From AC-32 sp963813435 (GTDB taxonomy: Bacteria > Actinomycetota > Thermoleophilia > Gaiellales > Gaiellaceae): a stretch of 64,000 nucleotides of DNA. Below, one piece after another: positions 54,253 to 63,430 of the stretch (the stretch's first letter is position 1; each line of letters starts with the position of its first letter). Under the pieces are notes generated by a model. It was not told the DNA's origin, did not search any database, and saw nothing but the letters and a program-made list of their open reading frames with translations. Location: NCBI GenBank assembly GCA_963813435.1, contig CAWEYY010000003.1:310001-374000 (forward strand), in the 5' to 3' direction. Position numbers and translations under genes: made by a program.

Positions 54253-55079
54253 TAGGTGTAGAAGCCCTCGCCCGACTTCCGGCCGAGCTTGCCCGCGGCG
54301 ACGAGATCGCGCAGGAGCGGCCTCGGCGCATAGCGCTCGTCGCCGAGCCCATCCTGGAGCACCTCCATGATCGCCACGCAGGTGTCGAGCCCGATCAGGT
54401 CGGCCAGGGCCAGCGGGCCAAGCGGGTGGTTGAAGCCGAGCTTCGCGATCGTGTCGATCGCCTCCGCCTCGGCGACGCCTTCCTCGAGCGCCTGGACGGC
54501 CTCGTTAAGAAACGGCATCAGGATCCGGTTCGAGACGAACCCGGGGAAGTCGTTGGCAACCGCAGGCGTCTTCCCGAGCTCCCGCGCCAGCTCCGTGATC
54601 GCCTCGGCCGTCTCGTCGGAGGTCTCGCGGCCGCGGACGATCTCGACCAGCTGCAGCACAGGCACCGGGTTGAAGAAGTGCATGCCGATGACGCGGTCGG
54701 GCCGCGTCGTCGCCGCGGCCAGCGAGCCGATCGGGATCGACGACGTGTTGGAGGCGAGGATCGCCTCGTCCGAGAACAGCGCGTCCGCGCGACGGAACAC
54801 GTCCTCTTTGACAGTCACGTCCTCGACGACCGCCTCGATCATCAGGTCGGCCGGGACGAGGTCGTCGACCGGCTCCACTCTCGCGAGCACCTCGTCGGGG
54901 TCGGCCCCGCCCTTCTCGGCCAACCGGGTCAGGCTCTTCCGCATCGTCTCGAGCCCGCGCTCCACAGCTCCGGGTGCCGCGTCGAGCAGCGACACGCGCC
55001 TCCCGGAAGCGGCGACGACCTGCGCGATCCCACCGCCCATCTGCCCGGCGCCGACGACGAGGACGTGCTCGAAGCTCAC
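54249..55079 (-). CDS. 3-hydroxybutyryl-CoA dehydrogenase
   Basis: A 276-residue NAD-dependent 3-hydroxyacyl-CoA dehydrogenase. Rossmann loop LVVGAGQMGGGIAQVVAASG, the substrate segment ASNTSSIPIG, MHFFNPVPVLQLVEIVRG (catalytic His) and the C-terminal GPLALADLIGLDTCVAIMEV are typical. GTG at 55079 with TAGCCT seven bases upstream. It acts between the crotonase and the thiolase encoded nearby. Confidence 0.95.
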   Translation of the reverse strand: MSFEHVLVVGAGQMGGGIAQVVAASGRRVSLLDAAPGAVERGLETMRKSLTRLAEKGGADPDEVLARVEPVDDLVPADLMIEAVVEDVTVKEDVFRRADALFSDEAILASNTSSIPIGSLAAATTRPDRVIGMHFFNPVPVLQLVEIVRGRETSDETAEAITELARELGKTPAVANDFPGFVSNRILMPFLNEAVQALEEGVAEAEAIDTIAKLGFNHPLGPLALADLIGLDTCVAIMEVLQDGLGDERYAPRPLLRDLVAAGKLGRKSGEGFYTY

Positions 55080-55086
55080 GCGCCGG

Positions 55087-55096
55087 AGGCTAACGT
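55087..55096. promoter_or_regulatory. Overlapping divergent -10 boxes (TAGCCT minus, TAACGT plus)
   Basis: In AGGCTAACGT the minus-strand TAGCCT (55087-55092) lies seven bases before the dehydrogenase GTG and the plus-strand TAACGT (55091-55096) six bases before the acetyltransferase GTG. The boxes share a TA step, so only one polymerase could bind at a time. Confidence 0.4.
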
Positions 55097-55102
55097 GCGG
55101 GC

Positions 55103-55612
55103 GTGGAGCACGAGCCCGGCCTGCGACGAGCCACAGCGGGCGATGCGGCCGCGATCGCCACAATTCACGTCGAGGCCTGGCGCGCTGCCTATGCCCACGC
55201 GTTTCCGAGCGAGTATCTCGAAGGGCTCTCGGTCGACGAGCGCCATGACCTCTGGACACGCACCTTCGCCGGCGGGACGTTCGACGTCTTCGTCGCCGAG
55301 TTCGGCGGCCGCGTCGTCGGGTTCGTGTCCTCAGGCCCTGCGGAGGACGAGACAGCACCCGGCGAGCTCTTCGCCCTCTACGTCGCGCCACCTGTTTGGG
55401 GAAAGGGGGCCGGCCGCGCCCTACTCGAGCGCGCAGAGACGGCACTTCGAGATGCCGGCTTCCACACGGCTGTCCTCTGGGTGCTGGAGGATAATCCGCG
55501 GGCCTGTGGCCTGTACGAGGCCGCGGGCTGGCGAGTCGACGGCGGCCGCAAGCGCTTGACCCAGGGCGGCGGAGACGCCGTGGCCGTTCGCTACCGCAAG
55601 CGGATTCGCTGA
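55103..55612 (+). CDS. GNAT-family N-acetyltransferase
   Basis: A 169-residue acetyltransferase. LRRATAGDAAAIATIHVEAW starts the fold; the acetyl-CoA loop is VAPPVWGKGAGRALLERAET and the motif LEDNPRACGLYEAAGWR ends it. Substrate unknown. GTG at 55103, divergent from the dehydrogenase by 23 bp. Confidence 0.88.
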   Translation: MEHEPGLRRATAGDAAAIATIHVEAWRAAYAHAFPSEYLEGLSVDERHDLWTRTFAGGTFDVFVAEFGGRVVGFVSSGPAEDETAPGELFALYVAPPVWGKGAGRALLERAETALRDAGFHTAVLWVLEDNPRACGLYEAAGWRVDGGRKRLTQGGGDAVAVRYRKRIR

Positions 55613-55617
55613 CCCGG

Positions 55618-56769
55618 TCAGACCTCCAGCAGAATCGCGTCGCCCTGGCCGCCGCCCGAGCAGATCGCTGCGAGCCCGAGGCCGCCGCCATTCCGGCGCA
55701 GCTCCTGGATCATGGTGCCCAGGATCCGCGCGCCCGAGGCGCCGATCGGGTGGCCGAGCGCCACCGCGCCGCCGTTCACGTTCACGCGCTCCGGGTCGAC
55801 GCCGAGCATCTTCGTCGAGTTGAGAGCGACCGAGGAGAACGCCTCGTTCACCTCGACCCGCTCGACGTCGTCGATCGACTTGCCTGCCTTCTCGAGCGCG
55901 ATCGCTCCTGCCTTCGCAGGCGTGCGCGCGAGATAGGCGTAGTCGTCGGCGACGTAGCCCTGCGCGAGGATCGTCGCGAGCACCTCGAGACCGCGCTTCC
56001 GCGCGAACTCGTCGCTCGTCACCACGAGAGCTCCGGCGCCGTCGTTCACACCGGGCGCGTTCCCAGCGGTCGTCGTCCCGTCCGGATCGAACACGGGCTT
56101 GAGGCTCGCAAGCTTCTCGAGCGTCGTGTCGCGCCTCGGCGCTTCGTCCACCGCAAAGTCGCCGACGGGCGCGATCTCGGGCTCGAACAGCCCTTCGTCG
56201 ATCGCCTTCACTGCGCGCTCCTGCGACCGGAGCGCCCAGAGGTCCTGCTCCTCCCGCGAGATCCCGAGCTCGCGCGACACGAACGACGCCTGCTCGACCA
56301 TGTGTCGGTTGTCGAACGTCGAGGTGAGCCCGTCGTGGGTCATCAGGTCGATCAGCGTCCCGTCGCCGAGCCGATACCCGAACCGGGCCCTCTTCAAGAC
56401 ATAGGGCGCGTTCGACATCGACTCCATCCCGCCGGCGACGACGACGTCGACGTCACCCGCGCGAATCATCTGGTCGGCGATCTCGACGGCCCGGATCGAC
56501 GAGGCGCACACCTTGTTGATCGTGTCCGACGGAAGCTCGACCGGCAGCCCCGCGCCGACCGTCGCCTGCCGCGCGGGCGCCTGGCCGGCCCCGCCCTGGA
56601 GCACCTGGCCCATGATCGCGTACTCGACCTCGCCGTTCTCGACGCCGGCCCGGTCGAGCGCGGCCCGGATCGCGACCGCGCCGAGCTCCGTCGCCTGGTA
56701 GTCGACGAGCGAGCCGCCGAGCTTGCCGAACGGCGTGCGAACGGCGGAGACGATCACGGAACGAGGCAT
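55618..56769 (-). CDS. Acetyl-CoA acetyltransferase (thiolase)
   Basis: A 383-residue thiolase. The acyl-accepting Cys is in INKVCASSIRAVEIADQMI, the His in VALGHPIGASGARILG and the second Cys in AAICSGGGQGDAILLEV. ATG at 56769 (MPRSVIVSAVRTPFGKLGGS) fits the family start and has TACGCT seven bases upstream. Last step of the beta-oxidation set, or condensation in reverse. Confidence 0.95.
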   Translation of the reverse strand: MPRSVIVSAVRTPFGKLGGSLVDYQATELGAVAIRAALDRAGVENGEVEYAIMGQVLQGGAGQAPARQATVGAGLPVELPSDTINKVCASSIRAVEIADQMIRAGDVDVVVAGGMESMSNAPYVLKRARFGYRLGDGTLIDLMTHDGLTSTFDNRHMVEQASFVSRELGISREEQDLWALRSQERAVKAIDEGLFEPEIAPVGDFAVDEAPRRDTTLEKLASLKPVFDPDGTTTAGNAPGVNDGAGALVVTSDEFARKRGLEVLATILAQGYVADDYAYLARTPAKAGAIALEKAGKSIDDVERVEVNEAFSSVALNSTKMLGVDPERVNVNGGAVALGHPIGASGARILGTMIQELRRNGGGLGLAAICSGGGQGDAILLEV

Positions 56770-56776
56770 CGGAACC

Positions 56777-56782
56777 AGCGTA
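56777..56782 (-). promoter_or_regulatory. -10 box (TACGCT) of the thiolase gene, leaderless type
   Basis: TACGCT on the minus strand, exactly seven bases before the ATG, the same hexamer as at prfA. Confidence 0.45.
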
Positions 56783-56811
56783 ACAACGGCGGCTTCGGCT
56801 CCAGAATCGGG

Positions 56812-56860
56812 CCGACCGGTCATTTCAGACGTGCGCGCGGGGAACCCGCAAGCGGTACCT
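56812..56860 (-). repeat. Dispersed repeat element, copy 10 (internally deleted)
   Basis: Minus orientation: part of hairpin 1 (GGTACCGCTTGCGG), a shortened middle and an intact ATGACCGGTCGGC tail. It lies between the divergent thiolase and trp promoters. Confidence 0.65.
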
Positions 56861-56872
56861 TGGCCCTGTCGC

Positions 56873-56902
56873 TTGACGGAGACGGGCGGCGACGCCTACC
56901 CT
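56873..56902 (+). promoter_or_regulatory. trp operon promoter
   Basis: TTGACG (56873-56878) and TACCCT (56897-56902) are separated by 18 bp. The -10 ends seven bases before the GTG of the leader peptide, so the leader peptide is predicted to be translated from a leaderless end. Confidence 0.55.
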
Positions 56903-56909
56903 GAGGCCA

Positions 56910-56975
56910 GTGACCACCGTCTCGCACACCTGGGGCTGGGCCTGGCGCCACGAGCGGGGCGGGAGCGTCGCCTGA
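56910..56975 (+). CDS. trpL: trp leader peptide with three tryptophan codons
   Basis: A 21-codon frame, GTG to TGA, whose product begins MTTVSHT and contains WGWAW, three Trp codons in five, then RHERGGSVA. Such a peptide immediately before a terminator hairpin and trpE is the hallmark of ribosome-mediated attenuation: scarce Trp-tRNA stalls the ribosome and blocks terminator formation. It is too short for standard gene calling. Confidence 0.85.
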   Translation: MTTVSHTWGWAWRHERGGSVA

Positions 56976-57007
56976 CCTGATCTGACGTAACCTCGTTCCG
57001 CTCACAC

Positions 57008-57032
57008 AGACCTTCCAGCCGGAGGGTCTTTT
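57008..57032 (+). terminator. trp attenuator terminator
   Basis: AGACCTTCC (57008-57016) pairs over nine positions with GGAGGGTCT (57021-57029) around AGCC, followed at once by TTTT. It ends 13 bases before the trpE ATG and 32 bases separate it from the leader peptide stop, in the right place for an attenuator. The competing antiterminator stem was not worked out. Confidence 0.8.
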
Positions 57033-57045
57033 CGTATTTGCAGAC

Positions 57046-58271
57046 ATGAATGCACTCACTGTCATCTCGACCGACCTCCTCACTCCGCTCGGGGCGTACC
57101 TCCGGCTGCGTGAGGGAGCGCAGGCCTCGTTCCTGCTGGAGTCCGTCGAGCACGGGCGGCTCGGGCGCCACTCGTTCGTCGGCTGCGGCTCGCGGCTGGT
57201 CGACTTCCACGAGGCGGAGGAGTCGGGCCTCCCGGTGGTCGGGTATCTCTCCTACGACCACGCGGCCGCGCTCGAGCCGACCGTTCCGCTACCTGACGCG
57301 GGACGCAACCTCCCCGAGAGCCGATTCGTCGTGGCGGAGAAGCTCGTCCGCTTCGACCACGCGCTCGGGATGGCCGACGTGCTCGCCGGCGACCCGGGCG
57401 AGGTGTCCGACCTGCTCCGAGGATCGCAGCCTCCGATCGAGGCCGACGCGGGCCGCCGCGGCTCGACCAGGCGGCTGCCAAGCAGGCACGACTACGAGCG
57501 CGCGGTCGTCGCGGCCAAGGAGCACATCCGCGCGGGAGACGCGTTTCAGATCGTTCTCTCGCAGCGCGCCGAGCGGCCGACGTCCGCGAGCGCGATCGAG
57601 CTCTACCGCTCGCTGCGACGCGTGAACCCCTCGCCGTACCTGTTCCTGCTCGAGCTCGACGGGCTCGCGCTGGTCGGCTCCTCGCCCGAGACGCTGGTCA
57701 AGGCCGAGGGGCGCGCGGCGTCGCTGAACCCAATAGCGGGCACGACGAGGCCCGGCGAGGGCGACGCCGAGCGGCTGCTGGACTCCGAGAAGGACCGAGC
57801 AGAGCACGTGATGCTCGTCGACCTCGGGCGCAACGACCTCTCACGCGTCTGCCGGCCGGGCAGCGTCCGCGTCGAACGCTTTCTCGAGCCGGAGCGCTTC
57901 TCGCACGTCACGCACCTCGTGTCCGAGGTCGTCGGCGAGCTCCAGGACGGCGTCTCCCACTTCGACCTGCTGCGCGCGTGCTTCCCGGCCGGGACCGTCT
58001 CGGGCGCGCCGAAGGTGCGCGCGATGCAGCTGATCTCCGAGCTCGAGGGCTACCGGCGCGGGCCGTACGCGGGCGGGGTGCTCTACGCGCTCCCCGGCGA
58101 GGCGCTCGACGCGTGCATCGCGATCCGGACGATCGTGCTCACCGAGGGCATCGCCCTCCTGCAGGCGGGCGCAGGGATCGTCGCCGACTCCGACCCCGGC
58201 GCCGAGCACGACGAGTGCCTGCGCAAGCTGGCAGCCTTGGAGACGGCGATCGACCTCGCGGAGGCTCGCGG

Positions 58272-58275
<4 letters not shown>
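57046..58275 (+). CDS. trpE: Anthranilate synthase component I
   Basis: Converts chorismate to anthranilate with TrpG; 409 residues, shorter than the usual 450-520 because the N-terminal region is reduced. The Trp-feedback motif LLES is in QASFLLESVEHGRLGRHSF; the chorismate-binding core shows FQIVLSQRAERP, SPETLVKAEG, PIAGTTRPGEG, HVMLVDLGRNDLSRV and FPAGTVSGAPKVRAM. The stop overlaps trpG (ATGA). Confidence 0.97.
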
Positions 58276-58831
<556 letters not shown>

Positions 58832-58835
<4 letters not shown>

Positions 58836-59860
58836 CGATTCAACAGGCGCTCGCGCGGCTGCTCGACGGCCACAGCCTCTCTCGCGACCAGGCGCGCTCG
58901 GTCATGAACGAGGTGATGGAGGGCGAGGCGACGCCCGCCCAGATCGGCGCGCTGCTCGTGGCGTTGCGAATGAAGGGCGAGACCTCCGAGGAGATCGCCG
59001 GATGCGCCGAGGCGATGCGGGCGCACGTGCTCGAGGTGCGGCCCGACCGCGACGACCTCGTCGACACCGCAGGCACGGGCGGAGACGGGGCCAGCACCAT
59101 CAACATCTCGACCGCCGCAGCCCTGGTCGCGGCCGCCGCCGGCGCGGGCGTGGCCAAGCACGGCAACCGCGCCGTCTCCTCGGCGTCGGGCTCGGCCGAC
59201 GTGCTCGAGGCGCTCGGCTTCCAGCTCGAGCTGCCGCCTGCCCGGATCGAGCGTTCGATCGACGAGCTCGGCTTCGGCTTCCTGTTCGCGACGACCCACC
59301 ACCCTGCGATGCGACACGCGGCGCCCGTGCGGCGCGAGCTTGCGACGCGGACCGTCTTCAACGTGCTCGGGCCTCTGACGAACCCGGCGGGCGCCCGCGC
59401 CCAGGTCGTCGGCGTCTACTCGGCCTCTCTCGTTCCGACGATCGCGGATGTGCTCGCCCAGCTCGGCGCACGCCGGGCCTTCGTGGTCCATGGCGCGGGT
59501 GGGATCGACGAGCTCTCGCCGACCGGACCGAACCTCGTCTGCGAGGTCGTCGACGGCGACGTCCACGAGCGAGAGGTCGACCCGCTCGACCTCGGCGTCC
59601 CGCGCTGCGACCCCAGTGAGCTCCGCGGCGGCTCGCCTCAGGACAACGCGGCCACGATCCGCTCGGTGTTCGCGGGCGAGGAGGGCGGTCGCCGTTCGGC
59701 GATCCTCCTCAACGCGGCCGGCGCGATCGCGGCGGCCGGCCACGCGCGCGACCTCCAGGACGGGCTCGGCCTCGCGCAGGAGGCGGTTGACTCCGGCGCC
59801 GCCGGATCGAGGCTCGAGGAGCTGATCGCGTTCTCACAGGCCTCGGAAGTGAGCGCGTAG
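58832..59860 (+). CDS. trpD: Anthranilate phosphoribosyltransferase
   Basis: Transfers phosphoribose from PRPP to anthranilate; 342 residues. The PRPP/Mg motifs DTAGTGGDGASTINISTAAA and KHGNRAVSSASGSADVLEAL are intact, as is VFNVLGPLTNPAGA. Separate from trpG, not fused. Confidence 0.97.
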
Positions 59861-61029
59861 TGGGCGTCTTCCGCGATGCGTTGGCGGCTCCCGGGCTCGG
59901 AGCCATCGCGGAGGTGAAGCGCCGCTCGCCGTCGGCCGGCGAGCTCCGTCCCGACGCGGACCCGGCCGAGCTCGCGGCCGCGTTCGAGCGAACCGGCGCC
60001 GCAGCCGTCTCGGTGCTCGTCGACGAGCGCTTCGGCGGGTCGATCGTCGATCTCGAGGCCGCCCGCGCCTCGAGCAAGGTGCCGCTGCTCGCCAAGGGTT
60101 TTTTCTCGACCGGCGAGGAGCTGGCCGCACTCCGCCGCGCGGGCGCAGACGCCGTGCTCCTCCTGCTCAGGGACCTCGACGATGCGCGGATGCACGAGCT
60201 CATGGCCGACGCGACGAAGCTCGGACTCGACACGCTGGTGGAAGCGCACGATGCCGAGGAGCTCCAGCGGGCGACGGCGCTCGGCGCCGAGGTGATCGGC
60301 ATCAACGCGCGCGACCTCGGAACGTTCGCAATCGACCGGCGAGCGCAGCTCGCGCTCGTCGAGAACGCTCCGCACGACCGCGTGCTCGTCGCCGAGAGCG
60401 CGATCGCGTCCCGCGCCCAGGGCGCCGAGGCCGAGCTCGCGGGCGCGGATGCGATCCTCGTCGGCTCGGCGCTCATGCGAGCGAGTGACCCGGCCGCCAA
60501 GCTCGACGAGCTGATCTCGCGCCCGCTGGTCAAGGTGTGTGGGCTGACGCGCGAGGAGGACGTCGCTGCCGCGGCAGAGGCCGGCGCCGACCTCGCCGGC
60601 TTCGTGCTCGCGAGCGAGAGCCCGCGCCAGGCGGACCGCGTGCTCCCGGTTCCCGAGACGATGCTCTCCGTTGCCGTCCACGTCGGCGAGGTCTCCGACA
60701 GCGACGCCGACCTGATCCAGCTCTACCCGCGTGATCCCAGAACGCGTATGCGTGCGCGAGACGGCGTTCTCCTCAAAGACGGCCGCGAGGTCGCGAAGGT
60801 CGTCGACCGCCCATGGCAGCAAGAGGATCCGGGCCACTACGACCGCGCCCGGGCCGAAGAGGGCCGGGTCGTCCTCGCCGGCGGCCTCTCCCCCGAGAAC
60901 GTGGGCGAGGCAATCGCCGCAGTGCGGCCGTGGGCCGTCGATGCGAGCTCCAGCCTCGAGGTCGCGCCCGGAGTGAAGGATCACGCGCGCGTGCGCGCGT
61001 ACGTGGAGGCCGCGCGGTGCACCAGCTGA
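59860..61029 (+). CDS. trpCF: Fused indole-3-glycerol-phosphate synthase and phosphoribosylanthranilate isomerase
   Basis: A 389-residue two-domain protein. Residues 1 to about 222 are the TrpC barrel (AIAEVKRRSPSAGELRPDAD, VPLLAKGFF, VIGINARDLGTF, VAESAI), and about 223-389 the TrpF barrel with KVCGLTREEDVAAA (catalytic Cys), VVLAGGLSPENVGEAI and the Asp in AVDASSSLEVAPGVKD. The N-terminal helix of about 35-40 residues common in TrpC is missing, so the start is tight against trpD (GTG shares one base with its TAG). The TrpC-TrpF fusion is known from enterobacteria but is not usual in Actinobacteria. Confidence 0.93.
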   Translation: MGVFRDALAAPGLGAIAEVKRRSPSAGELRPDADPAELAAAFERTGAAAVSVLVDERFGGSIVDLEAARASSKVPLLAKGFFSTGEELAALRRAGADAVLLLLRDLDDARMHELMADATKLGLDTLVEAHDAEELQRATALGAEVIGINARDLGTFAIDRRAQLALVENAPHDRVLVAESAIASRAQGAEAELAGADAILVGSALMRASDPAAKLDELISRPLVKVCGLTREEDVAAAAEAGADLAGFVLASESPRQADRVLPVPETMLSVAVHVGEVSDSDADLIQLYPRDPRTRMRARDGVLLKDGREVAKVVDRPWQQEDPGHYDRARAEEGRVVLAGGLSPENVGEAIAAVRPWAVDASSSLEVAPGVKDHARVRAYVEAARCTS

Positions 61030-62144
61030 CCTACGGCGAGTACGGCGGACGCTTCGTCCCCGAGACGCTGATCCCGGCGCTGGACGAGCTCGAGGCCGGC
61101 TGGCGCGAGGCCTGGGCCGATCCCGCGTTCCGCGCGGAGCTCGAGGAGCTGGGCCGCACGTACGCCGGCCGACCAACTCCGCTAACGCTCGCGGAGCGCT
61201 TCGTTCCAGGAAAGCGCGTCTACCTCAAACGCGAGGACCTGCTCCACACCGGGGCGCACAAGCTGAACAACGCGCTCGGGCAGGCGCTGCTCGCGGTCCG
61301 GCTCGGCAAGCGCCGGATCGTCGCCGAGACCGGCGCGGGCCAGCACGGCGTCGCCGCGGCAACCGTCTGCGCTCGCTTCGGGCTCGAGTGCGTCGTCTAC
61401 ATGGGCGAGGAGGACATGCGCCGCCAGCATCCGAACGTCGAGCGGATGGGCCTGCTCGGTGCGGAGGTGCGGCCCGTCGAGTTCGGCAAGCGGACGCTGA
61501 AGGAGGCGACGAGCGAAGCCATCCGCGATTGGATCGCGACCGTTGAGACAACGCACTACCTGATCGGCTCGTGCGTTGGGCCGCACCCGTACCCGGAGGT
61601 CGTGCGCGAGCTGCAGTCGGTGGTCGGGCGAGAGGCGCGGGAGCAGATCCTGGAGGCCGAGGGCCGGCTCCCCGAGATCGCGGTCGCATGCGTCGGAGGC
61701 GGCTCGAACGCCATCGGCCTGTTCGCCGGGTTCCTCGACGACGCCGACGTGAAGCTTCTCGGCGTCGAGGCGGGCGGCGCGGCGAGCCTCGGCGCCGGCC
61801 GGACCTCAGTCCTGCACGGGTCACGCTCGGCCGTACTCGCCGACGAGGACGGCCAGGTGCTCGACGCCGAGTCGATCTCCGCTGGCCTCGACTACCCAGG
61901 CGTCGGCCCCGAGCACGCCTTCCTGCGAGACAGCGGGCGCGCGAGCTACGTCAGCGCCACCGACGAGGAGGCGCTGGCCGCCTTCCAGCGGCTGGCGCGA
62001 ACGGAGGGGATCCTCCCTGCGCTGGAGCCCGCCCACGCGCTCGCGCGGGTGGCGGACCTCCAGGAGGAGCTCGTGCTCGTGTGCCTCTCGGGCCGGGGCG
62101 ACAAGGACCTGGACGAGGTGCTGCGAGCGCTCGGCCGGCAATGA
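61017..62144 (+). CDS. trpB: Tryptophan synthase beta subunit
   Basis: Joins indole and serine; 375 residues. GTG at 61017 overlaps trpCF by 13 bp and gives the family start HQLTYGEYGGRFVPETL. The PLP lysine is Lys82 in LHTGAHKLNNALGQ, with AETGAGQHGVA and the phosphate loop CVGGGSNAIG. This is the TrpB1 type. Confidence 0.97.
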   Translation: MHQLTYGEYGGRFVPETLIPALDELEAGWREAWADPAFRAELEELGRTYAGRPTPLTLAERFVPGKRVYLKREDLLHTGAHKLNNALGQALLAVRLGKRRIVAETGAGQHGVAAATVCARFGLECVVYMGEEDMRRQHPNVERMGLLGAEVRPVEFGKRTLKEATSEAIRDWIATVETTHYLIGSCVGPHPYPEVVRELQSVVGREAREQILEAEGRLPEIAVACVGGGSNAIGLFAGFLDDADVKLLGVEAGGAASLGAGRTSVLHGSRSAVLADEDGQVLDAESISAGLDYPGVGPEHAFLRDSGRASYVSATDEEALAAFQRLARTEGILPALEPAHALARVADLQEELVLVCLSGRGDKDLDEVLRALGRQ

Positions 62145-62848
62145 GGAAAACCCTCGCCGTCTACCTGATGAGCGGCCCGGAAACGCCCGAGCTCGCCGAG
62201 GCGGCGGTCGAAGGCGGCGCCGACATCGTCGAGCTCGGCTTCCCGTTCTCCGACCCGCTCGCGGACGGGCCGGTCATCCGGCGCGCGGCCGAGCGCGCCC
62301 TGGCGCAGGGGATGCGCACCGTCCCTTGCCTCGAAGGACTGGCCGAGACCCGTGCGCGTCTTCCCGAGACGCCGCTTGTCCCGATGACCTACTCGTCGCT
62401 CCTCGAGGCCTACGGCTGGGACCGCTTCGCCGCGGACGCGGAGGCCGCGGGCGCGACCAGCATGATCGTCGCCGACCTCCCCGCTGGCGAGCGGCCGGAG
62501 CTGCGCCGGGTGCAGCTCGTCGCCCCGACCTCGACCGACGAGCGCATCCGCCTCGCCGCGGAGCACACCGACGGCTGGCTCTACCTCGTCACCGTCACCG
62601 GCACAACCGGTGCCCGCGACGACCTCTCCCCCGCGCTCGCCGGACTCGTCGAGCGGGCCCGCCGCGCGACCCGGCTGCCGCTCTACGCCGGCTTCGGAAT
62701 CTCGACACCGGCCCAGGCCCGCGCCGCGGCCGAGCTCGCCGACGGGATCGTGGTCGGAACGAGCGCCCTCGAGGCCGCCGAAGGTGGCCCACGAGCGCTC
62801 GGCGACTACGTGGGGTCACTCCGCGCAGCCCTGGACGAAACCGCATAG
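62141..62848 (+). CDS. trpA: Tryptophan synthase alpha subunit
   Basis: Cleaves indole-3-glycerol phosphate; 235 residues, about 30 fewer than typical. The catalytic Glu31 (ADIVELGFPFSDPLADG) and Asp42 are present, as are the loop TVTGTTGARDDLS and YAGFGISTPAQ. The usual first helix before the AVYLMSG strand is missing, consistent with the compact style of this operon. ATGA overlap with trpB. Confidence 0.95.
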   Translation: MRKTLAVYLMSGPETPELAEAAVEGGADIVELGFPFSDPLADGPVIRRAAERALAQGMRTVPCLEGLAETRARLPETPLVPMTYSSLLEAYGWDRFAADAEAAGATSMIVADLPAGERPELRRVQLVAPTSTDERIRLAAEHTDGWLYLVTVTGTTGARDDLSPALAGLVERARRATRLPLYAGFGISTPAQARAAAELADGIVVGTSALEAAEGGPRALGDYVGSLRAALDETA

Positions 62849-62859
62849 ACAAGCGGAAA

Positions 62860-63213
62860 ATGGCCACAGTCCTCGTCGACGCCCGCAACGTCCTCCGGTC
62901 GCAGTGGCCCAACGTGCCCGAGGACGAGCTCGTCGAGCGCTGCCGCGCGTGGGCCGCGCGCCACGACCACGTCCTCGTCCTCGTCTTCGACGGTACCGCG
63001 CCCGGCAACGTCGTAGGAGTCGAGCAGCTCGACGACCGGGCGACGCTCGTCGGGTCCGGCGGCGAGAGCGCCGACGACTGGCTCGCGCGCGAGGCGCCGA
63101 GCTACCCGGGCGCCTGGCTCGTCACCTCGGACCGCGAGCTCCGCGCCCGGGCGGGAGGCGACGCGATCCGGATCGTCGGGGGCGGCTCGTTCCTCCGCGA
63201 GCTCGAGACCTGA
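62860..63213 (+). CDS. NYN/PIN-like domain protein (YacP-type)
   Basis: A 117-residue protein starting MATVLVDARNVLRSQWPNVP, with a central VLVLVFDGTAPGNVVGV and SADDWLAREA, then WLVTSDRELRARAGGDAI. These Asp positions match the acidic active site of NYN-domain ribonucleases. It lies 11 bp after trpA and is probably on the same transcript. Confidence 0.72.
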   Translation: MATVLVDARNVLRSQWPNVPEDELVERCRAWAARHDHVLVLVFDGTAPGNVVGVEQLDDRATLVGSGGESADDWLAREAPSYPGAWLVTSDRELRARAGGDAIRIVGGGSFLRELET

Positions 63214-63430
63214 CTCGAAGGCCCCGAAAGACAATTCGTCCGCACTTTCCGAACTTCGCTCTCCCCGACCCCTTGCGCGCGACCTCCTCAGGCCCTAGGT
63301 TCCCCACTGCACCGAGCACGGGACGCGAGTAGGTCGAAGCCGTCTCTGAGGGCAGTAGGCGGAAGCCGAAGGTCAGCGGAGGCGGGGGACGAAAGCGCAC
63401 CCGGCTCGGTGAACTTTTGGTCCGACGCTG

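Noticed and set aside
57100..57481. T-box riboswitch as the regulator of trp
   Set aside because: No T-box consensus is present; leader peptide plus terminator explains the leader.
63214..63430. RNA gene in the gap before the RmlC-like gene
   Set aside because: No tRNA cloverleaf or recognisable small RNA fold was found by eye.
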